64,000 bases of DNA from Actinomadura soli. Lineage in GTDB: Bacteria; Actinomycetota; Actinomycetes; Streptosporangiales; Streptosporangiaceae. The position numbers were made by a program, and so were the translations under genes. The stretch lies in assembly GCF_005889715.1 (NCBI RefSeq), contig NZ_VCKW01000002.1, forward strand, positions 18,919 through 82,918. Reading direction: 5' to 3'. Shown here piece after piece: positions 35,066 through 42,304 of the stretch. The notes beneath the pieces are model-generated. The model made no database searches. It saw nothing but the letters and a program-made list of their open reading frames with translations, and had not been told where the DNA came from. The first letter of the stretch is position 1, and the number at the start of each line of letters is the position of its first letter.

Positions 35066-35092
35066 CCCGGCCGCGCGCGGGACGCGGCCGGG
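35066..35092 (+). terminator. Hairpin after the Tat amidohydrolase gene
   Basis: CCCGGCCGCG and CGCGGCCGGG form a 10-bp stem with a 7-base loop just past the stop. Confidence 0.6.
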
Positions 35093-35105
35093 ACGGCCGT
35101 CGCGG

Positions 35106-35225
35106 TCACCGGTCCCGGGCGTTCTTCGCCCTGAAGTGCGGGATGCCTTCGGCATCGCGCACCACGAACGCGGTGTCCTGTAGACCGGACAGTTCCACGC
35201 GCGTGGCGATGCATGGTCGACGCAT
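35106..35225 (-). CDS. Small hypothetical protein (39 aa)
   Basis: A 39-aa basic peptide beginning MRRPCIATRVEL and ending HFRAKNARDR. The ribosome site GAGGAGG lies seven bases before the ATG, which supports translation. I recognise no family; there is no signal peptide or membrane helix. The region VVRDAEGIPHFR is reminiscent of short actinomycete regulatory peptides, but this is weak. Confidence 0.45.
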   Translation of the reverse strand: MRRPCIATRVELSGLQDTAFVVRDAEGIPHFRAKNARDR

Positions 35226-35366
35226 CGAGCCCTCCTCGCTCTCGAAGACCTGCCGCCGAGCGGACCTGCCGGTCTCGGTCGAGGGGTGTTCGTTCAAGAG
35301 CGCCGGTTGGATGAGATGAGGGGCTCCGGATCCGGCCGGGCGGCGTGTTCCGCGCGCGATCGGCCG

Positions 35367-35399
35367 CGCCCCGCCCGTCATGACACGACGGGCGGGGCG
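35367..35399 (-). terminator. 13-bp hairpin after the small secreted protein gene
   Basis: CGCCCCGCCCGTC and GACGGGCGGGGCG pair fully around ATGACAC, 17 bases past the stop of the secreted protein on the minus strand. Confidence 0.7.
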
Positions 35400-35416
35400 G
35401 TTGGTTCAGCAGGCCG

Positions 35417-35866
35417 TCAGCAGGCCGGAGGAGTGATCACGTCGGCCCAGTCGCCGGTTCCGACGGTGGTGGTGGCCTGGCCGCGCTCCTGGGCGTTCAG
35501 GCCGCACGGCCAGAAGCTCGGCGGGCCGAAGTAGCGGGTCGAGGAGCCCGCCTCGAGCGTCCGCGAGCCGTTGGAGTCGGTGGCCCAGCCGCTCGCCGCG
35601 GGGTCCCAGTGCTGGAGCGTCAGGCTCAGATCGACCGATGAGATGCCGCGGTTCCGCGCCTCCATGAACGGCTGGGTGCCGTAGGACGTTTCCCCCACGT
35701 GGACGACGTCGCTGCACATCTGGTAAACGAGGGAGCCGAGCTCGACCTCTGTTCCGCAGACGGTTTCCGTTGACTCGGCGGCGGCGCCGACCGTTCCGCT
35801 CATTGCGGTGACGAGAACGGCCGCCCCCGTGACGACCGCCAGGCGATGAGATGCCCGTAATTTCAT
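35417..35866 (-). CDS. Small secreted hypothetical protein
   Basis: A 149-aa exported protein: signal RLAVVTGAAVLVTAMSGTVGAAA, then a Thr/Ser-rich domain with four Cys (VCGTEVELG, QMCSDVV, WPCGLN and a final Cys), likely two disulfides. I recognise no family. GGGAGAAC precedes ATG. A palindrome lies upstream, and a TetR-like gene lies further up in the same direction. Confidence 0.75.
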   Translation of the reverse strand: MKLRASHRLAVVTGAAVLVTAMSGTVGAAAESTETVCGTEVELGSLVYQMCSDVVHVGETSYGTQPFMEARNRGISSVDLSLTLQHWDPAASGWATDSNGSRTLEAGSSTRYFGPPSFWPCGLNAQERGQATTTVGTGDWADVITPPAC

Positions 35867-35894
35867 GTGTTCTCCCAGGATGAATTGACACTGT

Positions 35895-35938
35895 GTTCGA
35901 CATCGATAGATCTATCGAACGTTCCAGCGACATTTCAA
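35895..35938 (-). promoter_or_regulatory. Palindrome and candidate promoter of the secreted protein gene
   Basis: TCGATAGATCTATCGA at 35903-35918 is a perfect 16-base palindrome, framed by GTTCGA and TCGAAC. On the minus strand TTGAAA (35933-35938) precedes it by 17 bases, so the palindrome overlaps the -10 area and could be an operator. Confidence 0.45.
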
Positions 35939-35981
35939 GCCGATGACCTTGTCCGCAGTCGGCCACCGGGGAGGGCGTCCA

Positions 35982-36551
35982 TCAGGGAGACAGGTGCAGG
36001 CCATGGACTAGACCGGTGGCGTACTCGTGGCGCGGCGGCAGCGCGTCGTCTCCGAGCAGCAGGACGGTGAAGGCGCAATTGAGGCAGGCGCCTATCAGCA
36101 GCCGGGCGGCGCCCAGCGGCTCCACCCGCGCGGCCACCCGTCCCAGCTCCTGCTCCTTCTGCAGGTAGGCGGCGACGGAGTTCTCGGCCTGGTGGGGCCC
36201 GAGCTGGCGAGGCTCCATCACCTGCCGCAGCCGGACGAGCTGCACCGGGTTGGCCAGGACCGCGACCTTGGCGGCCAGGACCTCGTTGTAGAAACCGATG
36301 GTCGCCTCCGCGACCATCACGAGGTTCTTGTGCACGCTGGCCTGTCCGACATGGGAGAGAAGGTCGGCGACGGTGCCCACGTAGACCGGTAGCCGGTCCT
36401 GCAGGAGCGACAGGTAGAGGTGCAGCTCACCGTGTTCCCTGTGCTGCACCGAGCGCATGGAGTCGCTGACCGCCTCGACCACGCGGCGCCGCACCCGGTC
36501 GGCGGGATTTTCGGGCACGGAGCTGGAAGCAGGTCCCCGGTCGGGCCGCAT
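35982..36551 (-). CDS. TetR-type ligand domain protein without an HTH
   Basis: A 189-aa helical protein whose sequence (VVEAVSDSMRSVQHRE, HKNLVMVAEATIGFYNEVLAAK, LGAARLLIGACLNCAFTVLLLGDDALPPRHEY) matches the C-terminal ligand-binding half of TetR regulators. The usual N-terminal HTH is missing. A stop codon lies just upstream in frame and the ATG has GGGGAG before it, so the shortened form looks genuine. It may be a decayed regulator, or may act by pairing with a full TetR. Confidence 0.65.
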   Translation of the reverse strand: MRPDRGPASSSVPENPADRVRRRVVEAVSDSMRSVQHREHGELHLYLSLLQDRLPVYVGTVADLLSHVGQASVHKNLVMVAEATIGFYNEVLAAKVAVLANPVQLVRLRQVMEPRQLGPHQAENSVAAYLQKEQELGRVAARVEPLGAARLLIGACLNCAFTVLLLGDDALPPRHEYATGLVHGLHLSP

Positions 36552-37101
36552 GATCTCCCCAGGCTATTTCGGCGTCTCGCGTGCATAAAGCCCACCCACC
36601 CAATGGGCCGCCATCAAGCAGTCGGCCTTACCGGCGGCCGGCATCGCGTGACGGCGAATCCCAGATTATGGGTTTCGCCTTTTGCAGGCAACGAAAACGA
36701 AATCTTGGTGGGAAAGATCTTCCGGCGGGGAGGCGGGCCGGAACGGGCGCGAACGCGTCCGGCCCGTCCGTATGGCTCCCTGACCAGTGGGACCGTGCCA
36801 TCCGCTCGGGCAAAGCCGGGCGCCGGCGATCGTACGAAGCGGCCGCGGACGCCCGGCGGTCGCGACCGAGTCCGCCGCCCATCGAGGGCGCGGGCCCCGG
36901 TTTCGGCGCGGCGGGTCCCGCCGGAGGGCCGCATCCGGCCAGCGGGCCGTGTCCGCCGGTTCCATGCCGAGGGGCGGCGAGTCCGCGCCGATCCGGCCGT
37001 GCGAGGGCGCCGGTCGCGCCGTCCCGAAGGCCGGCGGCCCGGGTGCCGGGCGGCGCGCGTCCAACCGGGGCGGGCGTTTATCGACGAGCCTTTTACCCGT
37101 T
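36552..37101. other. Gene-free stretch before the hydrolase island
   Basis: About 550 bases between the TetR-like gene and the EEP gene's promoter region. Overlapping frames are open on both strands, but none begins with a good ribosome site or shows family-like sequence. A lower-GC part (about 36,560-36,720) differs from the flanks. Confidence 0.4.
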
Positions 37102-37116
37102 AGAACATTGTGTTCT
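37102..37116. promoter_or_regulatory. AGAACA-TTG-TGTTCT palindrome upstream of the island
   Basis: A perfect 6+6 inverted repeat 48 bases before the EEP start. It resembles GAAC-N4-GTTC SOS boxes, but the spacing is five, so LexA is not supported. It is a candidate operator or promoter element for the first island gene. Confidence 0.4.
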
Positions 37117-37163
37117 CATATTCGGTAGTGGACGGGTCTGGATCCGGGCTGGGGGGCGCGGCG

Positions 37164-38141
37164 ATGGCGACTTATCATGCGGCTTGGTGGAATCTGGAGA
37201 ATCTCTTCGACGAGGAGAACTCGCCGCGCCGCACCGAGAAGGTGGCGCGGGTGATCAAGAACAGCATCGCCGGGTGGACGCCCCGGCTCCGGGACCGGAA
37301 GGTCGCCCAGCTGGCGTCGGTCATCGCGCAGATGAACGACGGCGCCGGGCCGGACCTGCTCGGGGTGTGCGAGGTGGAGAACCGGTTCGTGCTGGATCTG
37401 CTCGCCGGCGCCGTCCACGAGCGGCTTCCGCGGCGGCGGTATTCGATCGTCCACGCCGACACCAGCGATGCCCGCGGTATCGACGTCGCGTTCCTCTACG
37501 ACCCGGAGCTGCTGGAGGCCCCAGCGGACCAGGTGTTCTTCCATGTGGTGATGCGGCGCAACGCCACGCGGGAAATCGTTCAGGTCAACTTCCGCACCCG
37601 GCACGGCCGCACATGGGCGGTGTTCGGCAACCATTGGCCGTCCCGCAGCGGCGGCGCGTTCGAGTCCGCGGGCTACCGGCACATCGCCGCCGAAACGCTC
37701 GCGTTCTTCCATGAGCGGGTGCTGGAGGAGCACGGCGCCGACACGCCGGTGCTGGCGATGGGCGACTTCAACGACGAACCGTCCGACACCTCCCTCGTCA
37801 CCCACGCCCTCAGCACCCGCCAGCGGCGGCGCGTGCTGGAGGCCGACACCCCGCGCCTGTGGAACCTGATGTGGCCGGCCATCGGCGCCCCGGACGGCAG
37901 CTTCTATTTCAACAACGAACCGAATCTCCTCGACCAATTCCTGGTCAACGCCGGGATGGCCCGGCAGGAGGCGGCGATCCGCGCGGACGCCGGCACCGTC
38001 CGGATCCTGCGGTTCCCCGGTACGGCGGCCACCGGCCCCTATCCCCGTCCGATCCCTTTCGGCGGTATGGGCAAGAAAGTCAACGAGGACGGATTCTCCG
38101 ACCACTTCCCCATCGCCATGACCGTCACCGAATCAGCCTAA
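37164..38141 (+). CDS. Endonuclease/exonuclease/phosphatase (EEP) family protein
   Basis: A 325-aa Mg-dependent phosphodiesterase or phosphatase. The EEP motifs are complete: WWNLENLF, GVCEVEN with the metal Glu, GIDVAFLYDP, FGNHWPSRSGG, MGDFNDEPSD and the final DHFP. There is no signal peptide, unlike secreted EEP nucleases and sphingomyelinases. ATG at 37164 is preceded by GGGGGGCG. It is the first gene of a co-directional block of hydrolases; DNA, RNA or a phospholipid head group are all possible substrates. Confidence 0.88.
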   Translation: MATYHAAWWNLENLFDEENSPRRTEKVARVIKNSIAGWTPRLRDRKVAQLASVIAQMNDGAGPDLLGVCEVENRFVLDLLAGAVHERLPRRRYSIVHADTSDARGIDVAFLYDPELLEAPADQVFFHVVMRRNATREIVQVNFRTRHGRTWAVFGNHWPSRSGGAFESAGYRHIAAETLAFFHERVLEEHGADTPVLAMGDFNDEPSDTSLVTHALSTRQRRRVLEADTPRLWNLMWPAIGAPDGSFYFNNEPNLLDQFLVNAGMARQEAAIRADAGTVRILRFPGTAATGPYPRPIPFGGMGKKVNEDGFSDHFPIAMTVTESA

Positions 38142-38239
38142 GAAGCGCCAAAGAAGGCTTAATAAGCCAGGCATTGCCGGGGTGACGTAATTCATACTGG
38201 CGGTTGGCGGTGACCCGCCGGTCGAGAGTGAGGGGGACC

Positions 38240-39505
38240 ATGTCCTCGACCGCCAGAATCGACGGTGCCCTCAGGACGCCGCTTCTGGGACCCGACGTCA
38301 CGACGGTCTTCTCGGGCGGCTGGTCGGCGGCCTACGACTGGGTGGCCGACCGGGTCGTGGCCGCGGGCGCTCCCCGCCGCATCCCGTTCCCGGCCCCGTT
38401 CGATCGCGACCTCGCCGGCGCGCTGCCGGGGCAGGGCGATTTCTCCGCCTTCCACTACGTCTTCAAGGACGACAAGTATCTGCGGCTTCGCGCGTCCGAC
38501 GGCCTCCCGGACGCGGCGCCCGCCGACACCGCCCCGAACTGGGATCTGCCGCCGGGCTGGACGTCGGTGGACGCGGTGTTCGCCGGAGGAGGGGCCAAGA
38601 GCAGGTTCGCGTATTTCTTCCGCCGCGACGAGTACAGCCGGTTCGACTGGACGACGAACGCGAGGTCGCCGAACTACCCGAAGCTGTTCACCCCGAACTG
38701 GCACGCGACCGGCCCGTTCACGGCCGGCATCGACGGCGAGATTCCGGGCCTGCGCTCGTTCGGCACGAAGGCGTACCTGTTCCGCATCGCCAGGACGGTG
38801 GTCGACGACGACGGGCATCCGATCGCGGCGGGCCTGGGGAGGACCGTGTCCGCGCCGATCTACGCGCGCTACGACTACGACTCCGAGACGTTCGAGTTCA
38901 CCATCACGGACCCGTTCGAGGTGGTGGCCCAATGGCCGGGGCTCCTGCCGATCCTCGACGCGGGGGCCGCCACCGACGTCGCCCTTGACTGGGTCGACCG
39001 GACGCTGGCGGCGCTGGGAGGCCCGGTGACGCCCGCCATCGCCACCGCCTGCCGGCACCATTTCGCGATGACGGGGACGATCGACACCACCGTGATCAGG
39101 GCCCGGCTGGGCGAGATCCGGACGCGGCTGAACGACATCCCGAACGCCTTCCGGTGGACGCCGGGCCTGCGGTTCGCGGCGCAGACGAGCCAGGGCTCCT
39201 TCACCGAGGTCGGTGACATCTTCTCGACGTTCCACGGCCCGAGCGGCAGGGCCGCCGCGCTGATCCACGAGGCCGTCCATTTCACGTTCGGTGCCGGGCC
39301 CGACGTCCCCGAGTGGTCCGGCGCCACGATCGCGGGTGTCTCGCACGGCATCGCGACCGATCCCGGCACCGGCGCGTCGCTGGGCGCCTACGCCGATCTG
39401 ACCACCGCCGCCGCGCTGACCAATCCGAGCTCGTACGCCGCCTTCGCGCAGGAGGTCGCGAACGGCGAGGACACGCGGTTCGGGGCGGGACGCCCGCAGG
39501 AGTGA
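38240..39505 (+). CDS. Hemopexin-repeat protein with HExxH metallopeptidase-like domain
   Basis: A 421-aa protein. Residues about 20-210 contain four hemopexin-like blades (for example AFHYVFKDDKYLRL, AYFFRRDEYSRFDW, AYLFRIARTVVDD and APIYARYDYDSETFEF). The C-terminal part has His343-Glu-Ala-Val-His347 (HEAVH) in a long helix, with ADLTTAAALTNPSSYAAFAQE after it, like zinc peptidases of the lysine-specific or deuterolysin group. No third ligand is assigned with certainty. There is no signal peptide. GAGGGGG precedes ATG. Hemopexin blades may bind a ligand or partner, while the second domain would cleave protein; that is inference. Confidence 0.75.
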   Translation: MSSTARIDGALRTPLLGPDVTTVFSGGWSAAYDWVADRVVAAGAPRRIPFPAPFDRDLAGALPGQGDFSAFHYVFKDDKYLRLRASDGLPDAAPADTAPNWDLPPGWTSVDAVFAGGGAKSRFAYFFRRDEYSRFDWTTNARSPNYPKLFTPNWHATGPFTAGIDGEIPGLRSFGTKAYLFRIARTVVDDDGHPIAAGLGRTVSAPIYARYDYDSETFEFTITDPFEVVAQWPGLLPILDAGAATDVALDWVDRTLAALGGPVTPAIATACRHHFAMTGTIDTTVIRARLGEIRTRLNDIPNAFRWTPGLRFAAQTSQGSFTEVGDIFSTFHGPSGRAAALIHEAVHFTFGAGPDVPEWSGATIAGVSHGIATDPGTGASLGAYADLTTAAALTNPSSYAAFAQEVANGEDTRFGAGRPQE

Positions 39506-39541
39506 CCGCACGCCGCACCGGCGCCGGAGGAGGGCGCGATC

Positions 39542-42304
39542 ATGAATCCCAGGGAACTGCTCGATGCGGTGGCGGCGCTGCTGTGGCCGCTGGCGGAGAG
39601 TGCGGTCACCGACGCGGCCGGCCCGCTGGGGCTGTCGGACCTGGGGGTCGATCTCACCGCGCCGCCCGAACTGCAGGGGCGGCTGCTGCAGCCGGTGGAC
39701 GCCGTCCCGGGCGAACGCGGCGGGCTCATGGCGTTCCTGCGGTCGCTGGTCGGCGACCTGCGGCCGGGTAAGCAGGTGCGGCTGCACGGGTGGAAGCGCT
39801 CGGACGGGCAGCGCGGCCTGGCCCTGGTCGCCAGGGACGGGGACGTGTGCGCCGCAGTCGCCGTCGTCCCCGGCGGCCCTCAACTGGACGTCGTGGTCAC
39901 GGGACGCCTCCGCGTGGCGCACGAGGACGGCCCGTGGGGGCTCGAGGTCCGGGCGAGCGCCTTCTCCGGCGTCTGGGATCTGACCGTCGTGCCGGGCGCG
40001 CCTCCCGTGGTGCGCACCCCGGACGTGTCGGGTTCGGTGCGGGTCCTCCTGTTCCGTTCCGTACCCGTCCGGCTGGGCCCGCCCGGCCTGGCCGTCGACA
40101 AGATCGTCGCGCAGGTGGACGTCGACGTCGCCACGGCCGCGCCCCAGCTGAGCGTCGAGCTGGGCGGGTTCAGCGTGGCGGTAGTCCCCGACGACCTGGC
40201 CGGCCTGCTCGGCCCGCTCGTGACCGCTCCGGCCAGGCTGCAGATCGTCGCCGACCGTCCCGGCGGCCTGCGCTTCGCCGATACGGGCGCCACGGGAATC
40301 CAGCTCAGGTCCGGTGTCCGGCTCAGGCACGCGCCCGGCGGCGGCAGGGCGGCGGCCGGAGCGCTGCCGGGCGTGGACGTCCTCCAGCAGGGCATCGAGC
40401 TCCGCGTCGCGGGACAGGATTTGGTGCTCGGCGCGCGCGTCTCCGTCGCCGTCCGGCCGACGGGGCTGCCGCTGCGGGCGGGCGTGACGCGGATCGGGCT
40501 CGACCTGCCGATCGCGCTGTCCGGGGACCGGGTCGGCCCGCTCCCGGACCGGTGCTCGCTCGCCGGCCCGGACGGCCTGCACGTCGACCTGGACGTGGGC
40601 CCGGTGAGCGGCGGCGGCGCCCTCCAGCGGACCGGGCCCGGCGCGTACGGCGGCGTCCTCGACCTGGACCTCGCGGCCATGTCGGTGAAGGCGGTCGGGC
40701 GGCTCCGCCCCCCGTCCGGGAACGCTCCAATGTCGTTCCTCCTGCTGCTGAACGCCACGTTCCCGCCACCGGGCATCCAGATCGGCCTCGGTTTCGCCGT
40801 GGACGCGGTCGGCGGCATCGTCGGGATCGGCCACCGCGCGGACGCCGACGCGCTGCGCCGCATGGTCGCGGACGGGCACGCCGACCGGGTCCTGTTCCCC
40901 GACGATCCCGCCCGCCGGGCGGCGGAGATCATCGACGCGCTGGGCGCCGCGTTCCCGGAGGCGCGCGGCCGGTTCGTGGTCGGCCCGATGCTGCGGATCA
41001 CGTGGAGCGGCGGGATCGTGTCGCTCGCCGCCGCGGTGATCCTCGACCTTCCGGCGCCGCCGCAGTTCCTGCTGCTGGGCCGGATGCTCGCCGTGCTGCC
41101 GCACGCGGAGGCGCCGATCGTCCATCTGCAGGCGGAGCTGTACGGGCGGGTCGACCCGTCGGCGCCGTCGGTGGAGCTGCTGGTGTCGCTGACCGGTTCC
41201 TGGATCGCCGGCGTGCCGGTCTCCGGCGATATCTACCTGCTGGTCCGGGGCGCGGGCGGAAGCGGCGGGGGCGAGTTCGTGCTGTCGGCGGGCGGGTTCC
41301 ATCCGCGCTACGTCCGGCCGCCCGGGGTGCCGGAGCTGCGCCGGCTGAGCCTGGGGCTGGGCGGCGGGCTCGGGCTGCGCGCCGAGGCGTACTTCGCCGT
41401 CACGTCCAACGCGGTGATGTTCGGCGGGCAGGTGCGCCTGGACGCCACGATCGCGGGCTGCGGCGTCGAGGGCTGGCTGGGGCTCGACACGCTGTTCATC
41501 TTCGACCCGGTGTTCTCGTTCTCGGCCCGCGTGTTCGCCGGGGTCGCGGTGAAGGTGCTCGGGCAGCGGCTGGCCGGGATCGCCCTCGACTTCACCCTCG
41601 AAGGCCCCGCACCGTGGCACGCGTTCGGCACCGGCAGCATTTCGGTGCTGTTCGAGGACATCTCGCTCGACTTCGACGTGTCCTGGGGCTCCAAGGCGGC
41701 GGTGGAGCCGCCGGTCGATCCCGACCTGCCCGCGCGCAGGCTCGGCGAGGCGTTCGCCAAGCGCGAGGCGTGGTCGGCGCGGGCGCCCGTCCATGACCGG
41801 ACGGGCCTGTGGCTGACCGCCGGGGCCAAGGCCAAGGTGGCGGACGGCGAACTGATCCACCCCGACTCGGTGCTGTGCGCCCGGCAGCCGGTGCTGCCGC
41901 TGAACGTCACCTTCGACCGGTTCCAGCGCATGCCGATCCCGCCGCAGCGGTGGCGGCCGTTCTTCGCGAGCCTCGGCGGCACGCCGGTCGGGAACCCGAA
42001 CCCGGTCACGGACCGGTTCGTCCCGGCGGAGTTCTTCACCATGACCGAGGACGAGCGGCTCGGCGGCGAGGCGTTCCGGGAGTTCGTCAGCGGGCTGGAG
42101 TTCTCCGCCGACCCGTCCGCCGCCGTGCTGGCCGAGCCGCGGCGGGCCGCCGACGGGTACGAGACCGGCTACCGTCCGCAACGGCCGCCGCATCTGAGCC
42201 TCCAGCAGGCCGAGCTGATGGCCGAGGCGTTCGCGCGGCGGTGGGACGCCGCCGAGCGGGTGGAGCGGTGGCGGCGCGCCGAGACCCTGGTGAGGCTCGT
42301 ATGA
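39542..42304 (+). CDS. DUF6603-like giant beta-rich protein
   Basis: A 920-aa protein with almost only beta-strand and loop character, no signal peptide and no transmembrane helix. Residues about 395-720 match the DUF6603 pattern as I remember it: LGFAVDAVGGIVGIGHRADADALR, GRFVVGPMLRITWSGG, LPAPPQFLLLGRMLAVLPHA, GGFHPRYVRPPGVPELRRLSLGLG, YFAVTSNAVMFGGQVRLDA. The repeating two-strand units suggest a beta-solenoid or barrel stack. GGAGGGCG precedes ATG, and its stop overlaps the next start (ATGA). The function of DUF6603 is not established; I infer a structural role with the next two proteins. Confidence 0.75.
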   Translation: MNPRELLDAVAALLWPLAESAVTDAAGPLGLSDLGVDLTAPPELQGRLLQPVDAVPGERGGLMAFLRSLVGDLRPGKQVRLHGWKRSDGQRGLALVARDGDVCAAVAVVPGGPQLDVVVTGRLRVAHEDGPWGLEVRASAFSGVWDLTVVPGAPPVVRTPDVSGSVRVLLFRSVPVRLGPPGLAVDKIVAQVDVDVATAAPQLSVELGGFSVAVVPDDLAGLLGPLVTAPARLQIVADRPGGLRFADTGATGIQLRSGVRLRHAPGGGRAAAGALPGVDVLQQGIELRVAGQDLVLGARVSVAVRPTGLPLRAGVTRIGLDLPIALSGDRVGPLPDRCSLAGPDGLHVDLDVGPVSGGGALQRTGPGAYGGVLDLDLAAMSVKAVGRLRPPSGNAPMSFLLLLNATFPPPGIQIGLGFAVDAVGGIVGIGHRADADALRRMVADGHADRVLFPDDPARRAAEIIDALGAAFPEARGRFVVGPMLRITWSGGIVSLAAAVILDLPAPPQFLLLGRMLAVLPHAEAPIVHLQAELYGRVDPSAPSVELLVSLTGSWIAGVPVSGDIYLLVRGAGGSGGGEFVLSAGGFHPRYVRPPGVPELRRLSLGLGGGLGLRAEAYFAVTSNAVMFGGQVRLDATIAGCGVEGWLGLDTLFIFDPVFSFSARVFAGVAVKVLGQRLAGIALDFTLEGPAPWHAFGTGSISVLFEDISLDFDVSWGSKAAVEPPVDPDLPARRLGEAFAKREAWSARAPVHDRTGLWLTAGAKAKVADGELIHPDSVLCARQPVLPLNVTFDRFQRMPIPPQRWRPFFASLGGTPVGNPNPVTDRFVPAEFFTMTEDERLGGEAFREFVSGLEFSADPSAAVLAEPRRAADGYETGYRPQRPPHLSLQQAELMAEAFARRWDAAERVERWRRAETLVRLV

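Noticed and set aside
37102..37116. LexA/SOS box
   Set aside because: The GAAC and GTTC halves are separated by five bases instead of four, so LexA control is not supported.
38192..42193. A 1333-codon minus-strand open frame
   Set aside because: Same reason; it lies opposite the DUF6603-like and hemopexin genes, which have ribosome sites and recognisable sequence.
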